A DNA stretch of 64,000 nt from Drechmeria coniospora (lineage: Eukaryota > Ascomycota > Sordariomycetes > Hypocreales > Ophiocordycipitaceae), in contig NC_054391.1 in NCBI RefSeq assembly GCF_001625195.1, positions 3,069,390 through 3,133,389 on the forward strand. The letters run 5' to 3'. Below are positions 9,230 to 20,800 of the stretch, one piece after another. How positions within the stretch are numbered: the stretch's first letter is position 1; each line of letters starts with the position of its first letter. The notes under the pieces are model-generated. The model was not told the origin of the DNA, did not search any database, and saw only the letters and a program-made list of their open reading frames with translations. The translations under genes were made by a program, and so were the position numbers.

Positions 9230-11476
9230 TTACATCTTGACGTGAAACAGATATCGAAGCCTGACCTGTGCGACGTCGTAGCAAATGTACTCGTTGTAGT
9301 ACAGGTGCGCCTTCTCGATGCCCGTGTCGCTCGGCTTGACGTCGACGTCGGGCTGCGATGCATGCATGTTAGCAAAGGCCCACCACTCGTCGGGCGCGGC
9401 GACGAACCATGCGGGTGCCCCGGAGGCTCTCGTGCACGGTGCCTGCGTCGACCCAACGGCTCGGCCCCGTGCCGCCCATGCCCATGGTGCTCGCGAGGCC
9501 CTTGGCCTTGGCGTCCTCGCCGGCGTCGTGGCTGGCGTCGGTGAGCTTCTGCATCGGGTCGCCGAGCTCGGCCTCGCAGAGCAGCAGCAGCGCGTGGCCG
9601 TTGGAGTTGTGGGAGCAGCAGTAGTTGGCCGACTTGGACGACATGTCGGCGAGGTAGATGCCCTTGCCGAACATGTAGCCCGAGACGGGCGCCTCCTTGG
9701 GCGCGATCCGCAGGCCCTGGCTCAGGATGCCGCCAAAGTTGGTGGCGCGCGAGCCGTGCCAGAGGAGCCGGCGGTCCGAGGGCATCGTCGCGAAGCGGGA
9801 CGAGTCGAAGCGCGCGCGCTCGCCCTCGCGCTCGATGCGGAAGATGTTCCGGACGTCGTAGTCGACGGCGTGCGTCGAGCCCTTGCTTCCGGCCAGGTAG
9901 TCCCGGAGCCGTCCAAACTCGTGGCCGGCCCGGTCGAGGGGCGACATCTCCTGCATGCCGAGGTTCGCAAACTGGCGGTCCAGAGGGTGCACGTCGCCGA
10001 CGCTCGGCCTGCGGTCAATCTTCATCATCTCGGCCGCATCCTTCATGTCCGACAGGCTCTCGAGCAGCTCGATTTCCCTCCGGAGCTGGCCGTCCGTGTT
10101 GATCACCGGCGGCCGGTGGCGACCGAAGACGTGCGGGATGAGCGAGTAGTACGCGTTGGAGAGCCGCTCCGTGGCCTCGCCGACGCTCGTCTCCCACCGG
10201 CTGGCCGCGAGCGACGCGTCGTCCATGAGGGCGGCGAGGTCCTTGAGCTGCTGGAAGCCTCGAAGGATGGTGGCCTTGCTGAGCTTGCCGAGGGGCAGCT
10301 TGTCGGCGTCGTAGTTGAGCGAGATCATGGTCTGCTGGAAGTACGTCTGGTTGAAGATGAGCTCGACGACCTCCCGGACCGGCGGGGCCAGGGTGCAGTC
10401 GGCCACCGTCACCACCTCGTCCCGGCCCGCTGCCGGGGCTGGTTTCGCGTCCGCCTCGTCGTCCGAGTCGCCAAGGTAGCTGCGCTCCACGAAGGCGTAC
10501 TTTCCCGGCCGGGGCGCGTCGCCACGGTCGTCCCATCGCAGGCCGGACTTGTCGCGGAACTTTTTCTCGAAGATTTTGAGCGCGTCGTCGAGCGAGCCGT
10601 TGCCGAGGATGGCGCTCTGGCCGGCCTCGCCGACGCGGCCCCATCGGGTCCACGTCCTGAAGGTGCCGCCCGAGGCGTCCCGCAATATCTGTTCCGTCAG
10701 CGCGCCGTCGCCGGCGACCGTGCGGGTGGTGCGTGCGTTACCTGAAGCCGGTAAAACTTGTTGTGGTTGTTGCTGGTGCTGGACTGGTTCAGCGAGGCGT
10801 CGTAGATCATGCCGGAGCCCGGGTCGACGTGGACTTGATAGCTGTCAAGGCTGCAGAACTCATCCAGGGGAATGGTGAAGCCCTCCTTCTTGACAAACTG
10901 TCCTTCGACCACCACCTCGGCCGCGCCCTTTTCCTCCTCGGCGTCGGCCATGCCATCCACGGCCGCGGCCCGGCCGGAGCAACCGTCGGCTCGCCGTCTC
11001 TTGACCGGGGGCACGGCGTCGGCCTCGTCCCCGGCCTCGTCCTTGACAGCACTCGCCGACGCTCGCTTGCCTGCCATGGCCGTGGCCGTGTCTTCGGGGG
11101 AGGAGGCGGCCGAGGCGGATGCAGTCGTGAGCACGGGCGCGGGCGCAGGTGTCGTCCAGAGGAACTCGTCGGTCGCGAGCGTTTTGTTCTGCCTCTGGCA
11201 CTCGAAAATCCAATCGGGTTTGACAATGGGCAAGTCTCCGGCCGCCCTCGCACCCGCCACCTTGCTGCTCCCGTTTTCGTAGTCTTTCTCGGTGCAGACG
11301 AGGTGCGTTATGCCCTGGGCGGTCATCGTCTTGGCCGTGCCGCCACCGAGCGTGCGGACGAGAGCCTCCATGGTGCCCTGAGTGTGGCCGAGGCTGGTGA
11401 AGCGGCCGCTCAAGACGACTGTGCAGCCCTCGAGGGGTGGTTTGGCCGCTGCGGCCTGCTTTCTGCGCGGAGCCAT
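9230..11476 (-). CDS. Poly(ADP-ribose) polymerase (BRCT-WGR-PARP)
   Basis: I read three exons: complement(join(9230..9352,9408..10688,10742..11476)), 712 residues, with introns of 53 and 55 bp. The second intron has a CTAAC branch site. The protein attaches ADP-ribose chains from NAD+ to nuclear proteins at DNA damage. Domains in order: N-terminal BRCT (about 14-100, starting EGCTVVLSGRF), a linker with a basic KRRR cluster, WGR domain (about 185-290, containing TWTRWGRVGE), PARP regulatory helical domain (about 330-460, starting LAPPVREVVELIFN) and the ART catalytic domain (to 712). The H-Y-E triad is intact: His556 in LLWHGSR, Tyr590 in GKGIYLADM and Glu693 in YNEYICYD. Glu693 lies in the small third exon, so a one-exon model would miss it. 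Length matches single fungal PARPs, which lack the zinc fingers of animal PARP1. Confidence 0.95.
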
Positions 11477-12779
11477 GACGTCTCGTCGGCCGTTGTGTCG
11501 ATGGACAGATGAAGTGAGGCGACGGGATGCATGTGCGGAGCTGAGAAAGGGGGACTCGTTACTCGGGCTCGTTGGGCCATGAGCAGATAGATATACAGAG
11601 CGGGCCCTCGCTCCAACGTCCCCCCGAAGCCAACCCAGTGGCCGCTGGTGCCTGGGGTGGTGCCGCCATCGTTGCCGAGCGCTGCCTGCGGCCGTCTCCA
11701 GCTCGTTGCTGCTCCAGGCACCAGCGGGCGTCGGGAGGAGTCGCGGCTTGGCGCATCACCAAACCCACGACGCGAGAATGGCTCGCTGTCACGTGGTGGG
11801 CAAGGCCTCGGACATTTGCCCTGGCACCCGTGCGCACAAGGAGATGCCACACGGTGCTCACGGCACCAATGATCCATTCGTTGCAAATGGCAAAGGGCAA
11901 GCATAGGTGGACGGGGCTATTGATGCATCAGAATGCTTCTTTTACAAATGCAGCCCTACTTGATGTGCCTGGCCACTGACGTCCTTGACTCATCGAATTG
12001 CCGGCGCTCAGGGGGTGAGTGAGTATGTATGTACGGCACCCCCCAGGATATGGCAAGGACAGTCGTCATACCGTGGGCTCTTTTTGTCGTGCTCTTGGCA
12101 CCCGACAACCTGTCGAAAACCGACAATCTGTCGGCTGCAGCAGTTGTTTTTTTTTTTTTTTGCTTGAACCGCCAACGGTAATGCTTGCTGATGGCAGAGC
12201 ATGGGGATGTGCCAGCTGGTGAAGGTGTACTCCGTACTGGTGGTGTACAGTGTGTTCGTACTTACACCAGTTAATAATTATTGCTTGTACTCCGTAATTA
12301 TGTATGTACCTATTCGGGCCGGCGAGTGCGGAGTAATAATAGTACTCCGTACTTATTCCTGATTGTTCGTACAGAGTATTACTGTACCCTCACTCTCTGC
12401 CGCCCCACGACTCATCGTCAAGACTCAACCACCCCCCCGAGCCGGTGACTTCTGCTCCTTGGCTGCACGGCGGCCGGATCAGCGACTGTGATGAAACGCA
12501 AGAGAGAGAGCGTGGCGGAGAGAGAGACGGGCTTCCATCTCATCGCTCGCCGGGACGATGAGGCCGACGACACCTCCATGGCAAGCAAGCGCCGAGACGA
12601 CAGAATAGGTCAGCCAACGGCACGTTGGACCTGGCCCAACATCGCTTTGCACATTGGCTAGGCAGCCAGCGTGTCCCACCAAGATGGCGAGGCCGTGAGA
12701 TGGCTAAACTGATCATCACGACCCTCATCTTCCCCCGCACGCCGCCCGCCGCCCGCCTCTGGCCCCTACAGCCTGTCAC
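11477..12779. other. Intergenic between the divergent PARP and F-box genes
   Basis: This is the likely shared promoter region, since PARP points left and the F-box gene points right. It holds a T run at 12147-12161 and ACTCCGTA motifs at about 12228, 12289 and 12342. No further gene was recognised; the overlapping frames near 11.4-12.0 kb look like random open GC-rich sequence. Confidence 0.5.
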
Positions 12780-13910
12780 ATGGAGAGACGACGTGTACCA
12801 TGGCGAGCCGATTCGCCCTGCACCTCGTCCTCGCGTCCTCGCATCGCAGCCATGCCGGGTGCTGCTCGGGCGGACTGTTGGGCCACTCAGGAGCCGGACA
12901 ACGCCCGCATCATCGGGACACTCCCCCTCGAGCTGTTCAGAAACATCGTCGCCCGGCTGTCGACCGTCGACTTGGGTGCCCTCCGTCTGACCTGCCGGGC
13001 CATGGAGCGGCAGCTCTTTGGCGACTTTGTCGGCGAGTTCTTCGTGAAGAAGCAGTTCATGATTGCCAGAATCAGCCTCGCGGCTCTCCGCGACATCTCC
13101 AGGAGCCGGCTGGGTCCTCATCTGCGCCGTTTGCACATCGGCATGGAGCACTTCCCCCCGGGCCGTTACCGGCCCATCTCGGACGAGAAGGAGACCCGAT
13201 ACTGGGCGCTCTACGCCGAGAGTTTTGCGCTGTGGGCCGCGGGTGGGTATGAACGCATGCTCGTGGAAGCCTTCCGTCACCTCCCCAACCTCGAGGACGT
13301 CGTCTTGCGCAGCTTCAACTCGCCAACCCGCTTCAGGGATGACTCTGCGTGGAGGAGCTACGGATCGACGACGATATTCAGGCAGACGGGCGTGCGTCTG
13401 CGCCAACCCACCATCCACACGTGCCAGTCGAGCCTCTCGGTGCAGTACTGCAACCAGGTGACGGCCCTCGTCCTTCGCGCCCTCGGCACCGCCGGTTCCA
13501 AGCCAAAGGGGTTCCAAGTCTTGGCTAGGCCGGAGAGACGGCTGCGAGAATACGACTTCATCATCCCACGCTGCCCCGAAGCCTCGACGCTGCCGGTGCT
13601 CGACAGCCTCGAGCGGCTGCACCTCTCGCTCGATTTCCTGTGGAGTTCGGGGGCGGATTTTGGCGTGTCCTGGAATCGCGAGTACCTGACCAGCCGTTCG
13701 ACGGCATCGTTTGTGCGCATACTCCTGCGCCACTGCCTGAACCTGCGAGATCTGCGCATCAGCGAGGCCTTTGCGACCTTTGATGCCGACTTTTCCGCCG
13801 GTCGCTTTCTCCAGTGGCTAGGCGCCGGCACGGATGAGGAGCCGCCGGCTCCGGCACTGCCCGGCCTGCAGGACCTCAGCCTCGACTTCATGAACGTGCA
13901 GGCCGGATAG
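12780..13910 (+). CDS. F-box protein, interrupted by an in-frame TAG
   Basis: This 376-codon reading frame ends at a TAG at 13908-13910. An F-box is clear at about residues 43-90 (GTLPLELFRNIVARLSTVDL, then LRLTCRAMERQLF), followed by leucine-rich sequence typical of fungal F-box proteins with no second catalytic domain. F-box proteins recruit substrates to SCF ubiquitin ligases through Skp1. ATG codons at 12780 and 12852 are both possible; the latter (GCAGCCATG) has the better context and keeps the whole F-box. Directly after the TAG the same frame continues open for another 134 codons with the same LRR-like character, so the stop probably truncates a longer protein. Alternatives are an unrecognised intron, a sequence error or readthrough. 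Confidence 0.75.
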   Translation: MERRRVPWRADSPCTSSSRPRIAAMPGAARADCWATQEPDNARIIGTLPLELFRNIVARLSTVDLGALRLTCRAMERQLFGDFVGEFFVKKQFMIARISLAALRDISRSRLGPHLRRLHIGMEHFPPGRYRPISDEKETRYWALYAESFALWAAGGYERMLVEAFRHLPNLEDVVLRSFNSPTRFRDDSAWRSYGSTTIFRQTGVRLRQPTIHTCQSSLSVQYCNQVTALVLRALGTAGSKPKGFQVLARPERRLREYDFIIPRCPEASTLPVLDSLERLHLSLDFLWSSGADFGVSWNREYLTSRSTASFVRILLRHCLNLRDLRISEAFATFDADFSAGRFLQWLGAGTDEEPPAPALPGLQDLSLDFMNVQAG

Positions 13911-14315
13911 CTGCTCCAGGCCATCCGCCGTTTCGCCCCAACGCTGCGGCGGCTCGCGCTGAGGAGGGTGACCATGGTGGACTGCGAAGCGGGGACCGGT
14001 GCGGACCCGACGTCGCTTCGGCCACGCAGCCTTTGGTCCGATTTCTTCAAGCAGCTAAAGGAGACGGCCGACCTCGACCTGCGCGCCGTTCGGTTCGAGT
14101 CGCTGAAGCAAGGCTCCGCGCCGCCGCTGGCCGAGTATCGGGTCGTCTTTGACAACCGTGTCGAGGCGCGGTATGAGGGGCCCGATTGGAAGGTCTTTCT
14201 CGACGAGTTGCTGCCTGCAGCGGCCGTGCAGAAGCCGCAGTCGATACAGGCAGAGTCCGACGACGCCACCATCGCCGCCGAAGAATACATGGCGGCATGT
14301 ACCGCACGCGCATGA
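13911..14315 (+). pseudogene. In-frame continuation of the F-box gene beyond the TAG
   Basis: This open stretch has the same phase as 12780-13910, 134 codons to the next stop. The first residues read LLQAIRRFAPTLRRLALRRV, a natural continuation of the leucine-rich text before the TAG. Later residues include WKVFLDELLPAAAV. It has no plausible independent promoter or start. I read it as the C-terminus of the F-box protein, cut off by one nonsense codon. Confidence 0.65.
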
Positions 14316-16235
14316 GAGTGCACGAGGACGTCGCAGACAACAAGGGCGGGACCCGAACTAGGCTTGACGAGCTGGCCTCGTAGCTGTCCCATTTTCCTCT
14401 ATTCTTCTCTGCGGGCGGGTTCAAGAGGTCACCGAGGATTAGCTTACGCATCGGTGCGAACCCCCCCTCTCTCAGCCGAGATGGAGCACATGTGGGGATG
14501 AAGCATGGTGCTCTGGGTGGAAGAGTGATGACGAATGAAGCGGAGAGAACATGGCCCCTAGTGAATGCGAAGCTTGTTTTGTCTCTTCATCTACGCCTCA
14601 CCGTCCACCAAGGTTATTCCTGGTTTATCGGGGCTATTGCATTGAAGCCTTGGTCTCGTTACGTATGCTGCACCATCTGGCGTTCCGGGTTTAGTGGTTT
14701 GGAGCAGCCGGTCGGTCTCCAAACGATGCACGAGTCGGCAGTCGCAAGTACGGATACTTGTATACGAGTACGGAGCAAGCAATGAGTAAGTACAAGTAAT
14801 GAGTACAAGTACTCACGTAATGAGGACAAGTACGAGGACAAGTAACGAGTACAAGTAATAATGGTACAAGTAATAAGTACACACATGCTACGGAGCACTA
14901 TTTATAGTATTGGGCTTGAACGAGAAACGTTAAACTACGGAGTAATTAGGTACCAAGGTAATACCTAACTGTTAGCATGCGTTAGCAGCATGGCACATTC
15001 ACATTCAGCCGCCAGGGCTTGGGCGGCCAGCTAGGTACAGTATATTTTACAGGTTCCTCGTAGGTAGTCGGTACGGCAATCGGGAATGTGTCTTATCGTG
15101 ACCAAAGTATCTCCTCGCATCAACGATAAGGCGAGCAACTTCCAAAGGATACATCCTTGTTACCCCCACTGTACGGAGAAAGTACCAGGTACCATACACG
15201 TGTGCGACGTCTGCAGCCTCCGTCTCCTTCTTGGCGACACCCTAATATTCGCGGCGTCGTCATCGCTTGCCATCACCTTTTTTGTTTTTTCGCCTCTTTT
15301 CTTGTTGGCCCCCCATTGCGCATCCGCTGCTGCTGGCCCGCTCCGGGTATTCACCCAAGTACAAATACATGCATGTGCCTACCTGCTGGAGCGAATGGGT
15401 TGGGTACCTAGTCGCTTGCCCATGTGCAGTGCTTGTAGGTGTACTTGCATGTTCTGTAATTATTACAAGTACTCCGTACATGTCTGGTACCTACAGCGGG
15501 TGGTCACATTCCGTCAGCGCTGCCCGTCAGCCGCCAAGAGCACAGCCAAATGCAGAGGCGAAGCAAGACAATGCCGCGCGCACTTGACCTCCTTCTCAGA
15601 CAGCCATTTATTAAATCCTGCCAGGGGCATGGAGGAAGGGGGAGAGGGGCGGGGAGCACCCAACGGCCGGTGCCCAACCTCCCAAACCCGTGGTCTGGGT
15701 CGTCCGTACTGCCTGCTGCAGCGGCGGTGCCATCAGCAAGTACAGAGTACCGTCGTCTCTGCCGGTTGCTGCGCCCACGGCAGTCCACTGCGCTGCAGGC
15801 AGCTGCGCCACTCCTCTACGTCAAGCCGGCTCGCCATGATCCGAGATGGTCCCTGCCCGAGCACAGCTGCAGCACACCGCCGCCATTTCCACCTTCTGCC
15901 CCGACGCATAAAGACACGTCGTGTCCAGTTTCAACTCTTCCGTATTATCCATCTCCCTCCTCATCCTCGCGTCGTCCATCCATCCACCCACCCTACCAGT
16001 CGCTCGCCTTTCGTCGTCCTTCGCTTCGAACCCGTCCGTCGTTTGCGCGTGCTCGGATCGTAACACGACACGTATTGCTGGACGTTGCTCACACCCACAC
16101 CCACACCCATCAGCCAGCGAATCTCCTCGTCTCCGTTCCATCGACACCGCACGGCACGACGCCTTCCCATCTCGTCGCGACCCCGCCTCGGACGCGCAAC
16201 GGTCGCCAGCGCAGCCAGCACGCAAAGCCGCAGCC
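14316..16235. other. Intergenic, includes an agtacaagta repeat and the SUR7-like 5' leader
   Basis: Positions 14770-14885 are a run of AGTACAAGTA/ATGAGTACAAG variants. GTAC-rich DNA continues to about 15.5 kb with TACTCCGTAC at 15470-15479. From about 15.9 kb the plus strand becomes CT/CA-rich (CACCCACACCCACACC near 16090), typical of a fungal leader ahead of the ATG at 16236. Open frames here are not credible genes. Confidence 0.5.
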
Positions 16236-17216
16236 ATGGCCGTCGGTCGCTTCCTCTGCGTGGCCCTCCCCCTCATCCTCACCGTCGCCTCCATCGTCGC
16301 CCTCCTCGTCGCCACCCTCTCCGGCGTCGCGCACGGCAGCATGTACATGTTCCGCATCAACGTGGCCAATCTGACCATCAACCCGGCCAATGTCGGCAGC
16401 GTTGCCAGCCGGCTCGGCATCAATCTCAAGCCTCGTGCCGACGCCCAGACGGGCAACATCACGGCCGGGAACCTCGGCCTCGCCGACGTCTACGACGTCA
16501 ACCTCTGGGGGTACTGCAGCACGAGCAAGGATGGGAAGCGGGAATGCACCAAGGCTCAGTTCGACTGGGCCTCGTCCAAGCTCAACACCACCTGGATCGA
16601 GACGTTTGGCTCCGCCGCCGGCGCCAACATCACGCTCCCCACGGAGATTAAGAATTCCCTCACGGCCTTTCGCACCGTCACCAAGTGGACCGAGGTCGCC
16701 TTCATCGTCGCCCTCGTCGCCCTCGGCGTCGCTCTCCTGTCCGGCCTCTTCGCCACTTGCTCGCGCGGCATGTCCTGCCTGACCTGGCTCGTCGCCTCGG
16801 TCGCCGCCGTCCTCGTCGGTCTCGCCGCCGGCCTCGCCACGGCCATGGCCGCCATCGTCATCGGCGCCGTCGAGGGAACCGCCCGCTTCTACGGCGTCGG
16901 CGCCAGCTTCGACCGACGCTTCCTCGCCTCGGTCTGGATCGCCACCGCCTTCGCCATGGCCGCCGGCTTCTTCTGGATCTTCACCATCTGCTGCTGCAAG
17001 CCCGAGCGCCGCGACCGCAGTTCCCGCGCCGACAAGCACGCCGCCGGCGAGAAGACGTTCCCCTCCAAGGGGTACGCGCCTCTGACGAGCGACCATGAGA
17101 TGAGGGGGGCCTACTACAACCCCCATCAGCAGAGCCAACCCAGCCAGCCTCCTCGCTACCCAAGCGGGACCGGTCGCTCCGACCTGGCGTACGAGCCCTA
17201 CTCCCATCGGGCCTAA
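16236..17216 (+). CDS. SUR7/PalI-family four-pass membrane protein
   Basis: A 326-residue intronless ORF starts at CAGCCATGG. It has a first transmembrane helix at residues 5-28 (FLCVALPLILTVASIVALLV), then an extracytoplasmic region of about 110 residues containing the family-style segment DVYDVNLWGYCSTSKDGKRE with paired cysteines. Three further helices follow, starting near AFIVALVALGVALLSGL, LTWLVASVAAVLVGLAAGL and VWIATAFAMAAGFFWIFTIC, and a cytoplasmic tail rich in Ser, Gln and Pro. SUR7/PalI proteins mark eisosome (MCC) domains or act in ambient-pH sensing. Topology and the WGYC region support the family; which subfamily it belongs to cannot be said. Upstream in-frame sequence without a better ATG was excluded. 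Confidence 0.85.
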   Translation: MAVGRFLCVALPLILTVASIVALLVATLSGVAHGSMYMFRINVANLTINPANVGSVASRLGINLKPRADAQTGNITAGNLGLADVYDVNLWGYCSTSKDGKRECTKAQFDWASSKLNTTWIETFGSAAGANITLPTEIKNSLTAFRTVTKWTEVAFIVALVALGVALLSGLFATCSRGMSCLTWLVASVAAVLVGLAAGLATAMAAIVIGAVEGTARFYGVGASFDRRFLASVWIATAFAMAAGFFWIFTICCCKPERRDRSSRADKHAAGEKTFPSKGYAPLTSDHEMRGAYYNPHQQSQPSQPPRYPSGTGRSDLAYEPYSHRA

Positions 17217-17817
17217 GCCAAAGCCTGAATGAAATTCCCCACGACGACACGATGGCCGTTGGAGTATATGACGAGCATTATGCATTGATGGCGTTTCATG
17301 AGAATGATCTTTTTTTTTTGCTCCAGGGCATGCATCCGTCCCCGGACCTTTTTAGCTGTAGCGAATTCAGAAGTCGGTTCCCCCGCTTGCGCTTGTGCCC
17401 AACCCGAGATGTTCAGCAAACGTCGATGGCGCGATTGCCTTTAGATGCAAGAAGCGCCTCAAATGGCCTGATGATGAATATGACACAAAAAAACATATCT
17501 GTCTTGTGAATAAAGTTTTTTTGCCATCACAACGTTGGCCGTTCCCGTCTGGGACGTCGTCTGGGACGTCGTGTGAACCTAAACCAACAATGCCATTGTT
17601 CGTCGGTGTGCTGCCATCGGACTAGCTGGCGGCGGCATTGGACCTGACCCACGTAAAATTTGGCTTCGTTTCTGCCGACGCACATCCGCGAGCACAACAC
17701 TTGTCGCTCACCCCAACGCTCACTTCCATGTCGTCCCCCTCGGCCATGGGGCACCTTGCTCTCTGAGCACCCCCACCGGGTCCGACGCCTTTCGTGACTG
17801 GTCTCTCCGGCCAATCC
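17217..17817. other. Intergenic between two plus-strand genes
   Basis: The left part is the 3' flank of the SUR7-like gene (T run near 17310, AATAAAG near 17508). The right part is the promoter of the WD40 gene. No gene was recognised. Confidence 0.45.
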
Positions 17818-20800
17818 ATGGCATCCGTGGATCGAAGCCTCCCAGCGAGCTCCTCGGCGACTACGTCGAGGATGGCACGGCCGACGACGAGGCCGGGACT
17901 TCAGAGGGAACTCTTCCAGGTGCCCATCACCGCCCTGGCTTTTTACACCTCTCCCTCGGGGGCCGTATTTGTCCTGGCTGGTGAGGATGCCTCGCTGAGC
18001 ATCTACGCCGCAGACGGCCCGTCGGCCGAGTTGATCTGCTGCCTCGCCGTCTTCGACCAGGACCAGCCCGTTCACGGCATCCAGGTGGACGGCCAACAAT
18101 GTCTCGTCTGGGGGTCGTCTTTGCTGTCCGTTTTGCATCTGGGCGCGCTGGAGACCGACAAGACGGTCAAGCTGGTGGCCAAGGGCAGAGCGTCGGATTG
18201 GATCTACGACGCTGCCCTGTCACCGTGGGACCCTTCGCTCGCCGTCCTCGCCACGGCGCACAACGAAGTCGTGCCTCTTCGCCGTGGCGTGTCCGACAGC
18301 CTCGTCTTTGGTGCCTTGACATCCCCCTCGCGGCCGATGCTCTACAACGCCCACCTCTCATGGCTGTCGCCTACCACGGTGCTCGTGGCTGCAGGCACCG
18401 TCTTTGGCGACATTGTGGTGTGGAAGTATCTCTTCGCCCGCGACGACTCGCCCGCAGAGTACGTGGTATTGTTCAACCTTTCAGGCCACGAGGGATCCAT
18501 CTACGGAGTGGACATGTCTCCCGAGATTTTGCTGCCCGATGGTCGGCCGATGAGGCTGCTGGCGAGCTGCAGTGATGACCGGACCATTCGCGTCTGGGAC
18601 GTTACGGAGCGGGAGGGCACCGACAAATCAATCGCGCAAGGAAGCAACATGCTGGGCACGGGCTTTCGATCGACTTTGAACGGCCAACATGCCTCGGAGC
18701 AACCGCAAGATGCCGTCATGCCCATCGCCGTCATCATGGGCCACGCCTCACGCATATGGGGCGTCAAGTTTGGAGTCGCAAGCACCCCATCACCCGGCCA
18801 TGGCTCCCTGGCCATCTATTCCTTTGGCGAGGATTCCACTACCCAACGATGGCGCTTTGCATTCGACGTCCTGGAGGACGACCGAGTAACGGGTCGGTTG
18901 GCTCATAGCCAAACCTACTCGCTGCACCAAGGAAAGCACCTGTGGGCAGGCGCAGTCTTGTGCCGCCGCGACGAGAGGACGATGATTGTCACCGGTGGAG
19001 GCGACAGCAAAATCAACATCGTCAGAGAGCCCGACGCCGAGTGCACGCCGCCCGGTGCGGCGGCTGGTGGCGACGGCATCGTTGCCGTCGACATGCAGGA
19101 CATGGTCCGATCATTGCCCGCCCACCAGCGGGCAGAAGACAAGTCTGAAATGATCAGCCGCTACGACTTTCTTCTCAACGGCCAGGTGCTCGCTCTGAGC
19201 AATCTCGGCCGTTTGTTTCTAAGCTTCCCACGAGCCGACGGTCTCGCCTGGCGGCAGGTGGAGGTGGACGATGGCATGACGGCCGACCTCAGATTCACGT
19301 ACACGATCCGAACGACGAGCAACGGCTCTGCCATTTTGGGGACCAGCAATGGCGACGTCTTCTATTTCCAGCTTCCAGGTCGCATTTCGCGCGTAGCCAG
19401 AGTCCCCGGCCGAATCATCGACATCAACCGTCTCTCACCCTCCGCTCAACAACCTGACAGCTCGGCTTGCGTCCAGGTACTCGTTCACATTCAAGGCAGC
19501 CCGGACTCGCAGTACATTGCTCTCGACGCGAGTGGCAAGGTCCTGGTCCACGAGGCCGTCAAGGGCCTCGATGGCCGATTCGTAGCTACATCCTCCGCCA
19601 TGGTCGGCAATCTGCTAATCATTGGATCTCGCCGTGGCTGGCTCTGCCTTCTCGCGAGGCAGGATGGTGGCTGGCGTCCGATGGTCAATTTTGCGACTCG
19701 CAGCCGCGATGCCATCACGAGCATTGTTCCGTTGCCTTCCGCGTCCGAACCAGCATCCGACCTGGTGCACCTCCTGCTGACGAGCCGGGACGGCAAATAC
19801 CGCATCTACCAGTTTCAACGAGGGGCGCCTGCGCAGCTTCACCTGCTGCACGAAAACGCTCCGCCGTTTGGCCCGATGATCGAAGGTGCATGGTTCACGA
19901 GCGACAGGGCTGAGCCGGAACTCATCCTGTACGGTTTCAGGAGCAAAGACTTTGTGGTCTGGAACGAGACGAGGCGAGAGGAGGTGGCGACGGTCGAGTG
20001 CGGCGGTGCGCACAGAAAGTTTCGACTGGGCCGCAGCGGCGCGGACCCGAGTCGCTGCTGGCTCGCCTTCACTCGAACATCCAAGCTCTACATATATTCG
20101 CAGTCCGGAATGCCGCATCAGACCCTCAAGGCGGGAACTCACGGGCGCGAAATACGGGCGATGAGCTCCAATGGGCGATATCTCGCTTCGGGGGCGGAAG
20201 ACACGTTGATCCAAATATGGGCGTATCGCGAGGAGCAAGGGCCGGGTCGGGCGGAAATGCAATGTCTCGCGTCGATGAAGGCGCACGCGTCCGGGATCCA
20301 GGAACTGCACTGGTTCGGGGACGAGTACCTCTTCAGCAGCGGCGGCAACGAAGAATTGTTCGTCTGGAGAATACGCAAGCTTCCCACATACGGCGGTCTC
20401 GCCGTCGTTTGCGAGGGCGTCTTTGCTGACAAGAGCCCTCTGGGCGACCTGCGGATCATGGACTTTGACATCAGCGGCATCGACGGCGGAGGCGGAATGC
20501 TCGTGACGCTGGCCTTTTCCAACTCGACGGTCAAGACGTACCGCTACACGACGGGCGGCGGCTTCGCGCTCCACGCGCAGGGGTGCTACACCGGAGCCTG
20601 CCTCACGCAAACGCGCCATCTCGGACTTGTCCGAGGCCAGCTATGGCTGTGCACGACGTCGACCGACGGACACGTGGCTCTGTGGAAGACGGCGGGACAG
20701 GTCGACGGCGACGGCGACGCGCGGCGACACGTCCTCGCCGAGGCGGTTCAGATGCATCAGAGCAGCATCAAGAGCATCGACCTGCTCCGGGTCGGACCAA

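Noticed and set aside
9318..10745. 475-codon open frame on the plus strand opposite PARP
   Set aside because: It mirrors the GC-rich exon of PARP on the other strand; its Val/Ala/Arg-rich text has no motif, whereas the minus strand has an intact enzyme.
16110..17285. 391-codon minus-strand frame opposite the SUR7/PalI gene
   Set aside because: Acidic Gly/Glu/Asp repeats are the expected antisense of Ala/Val/Leu-rich membrane helices; no independent evidence.
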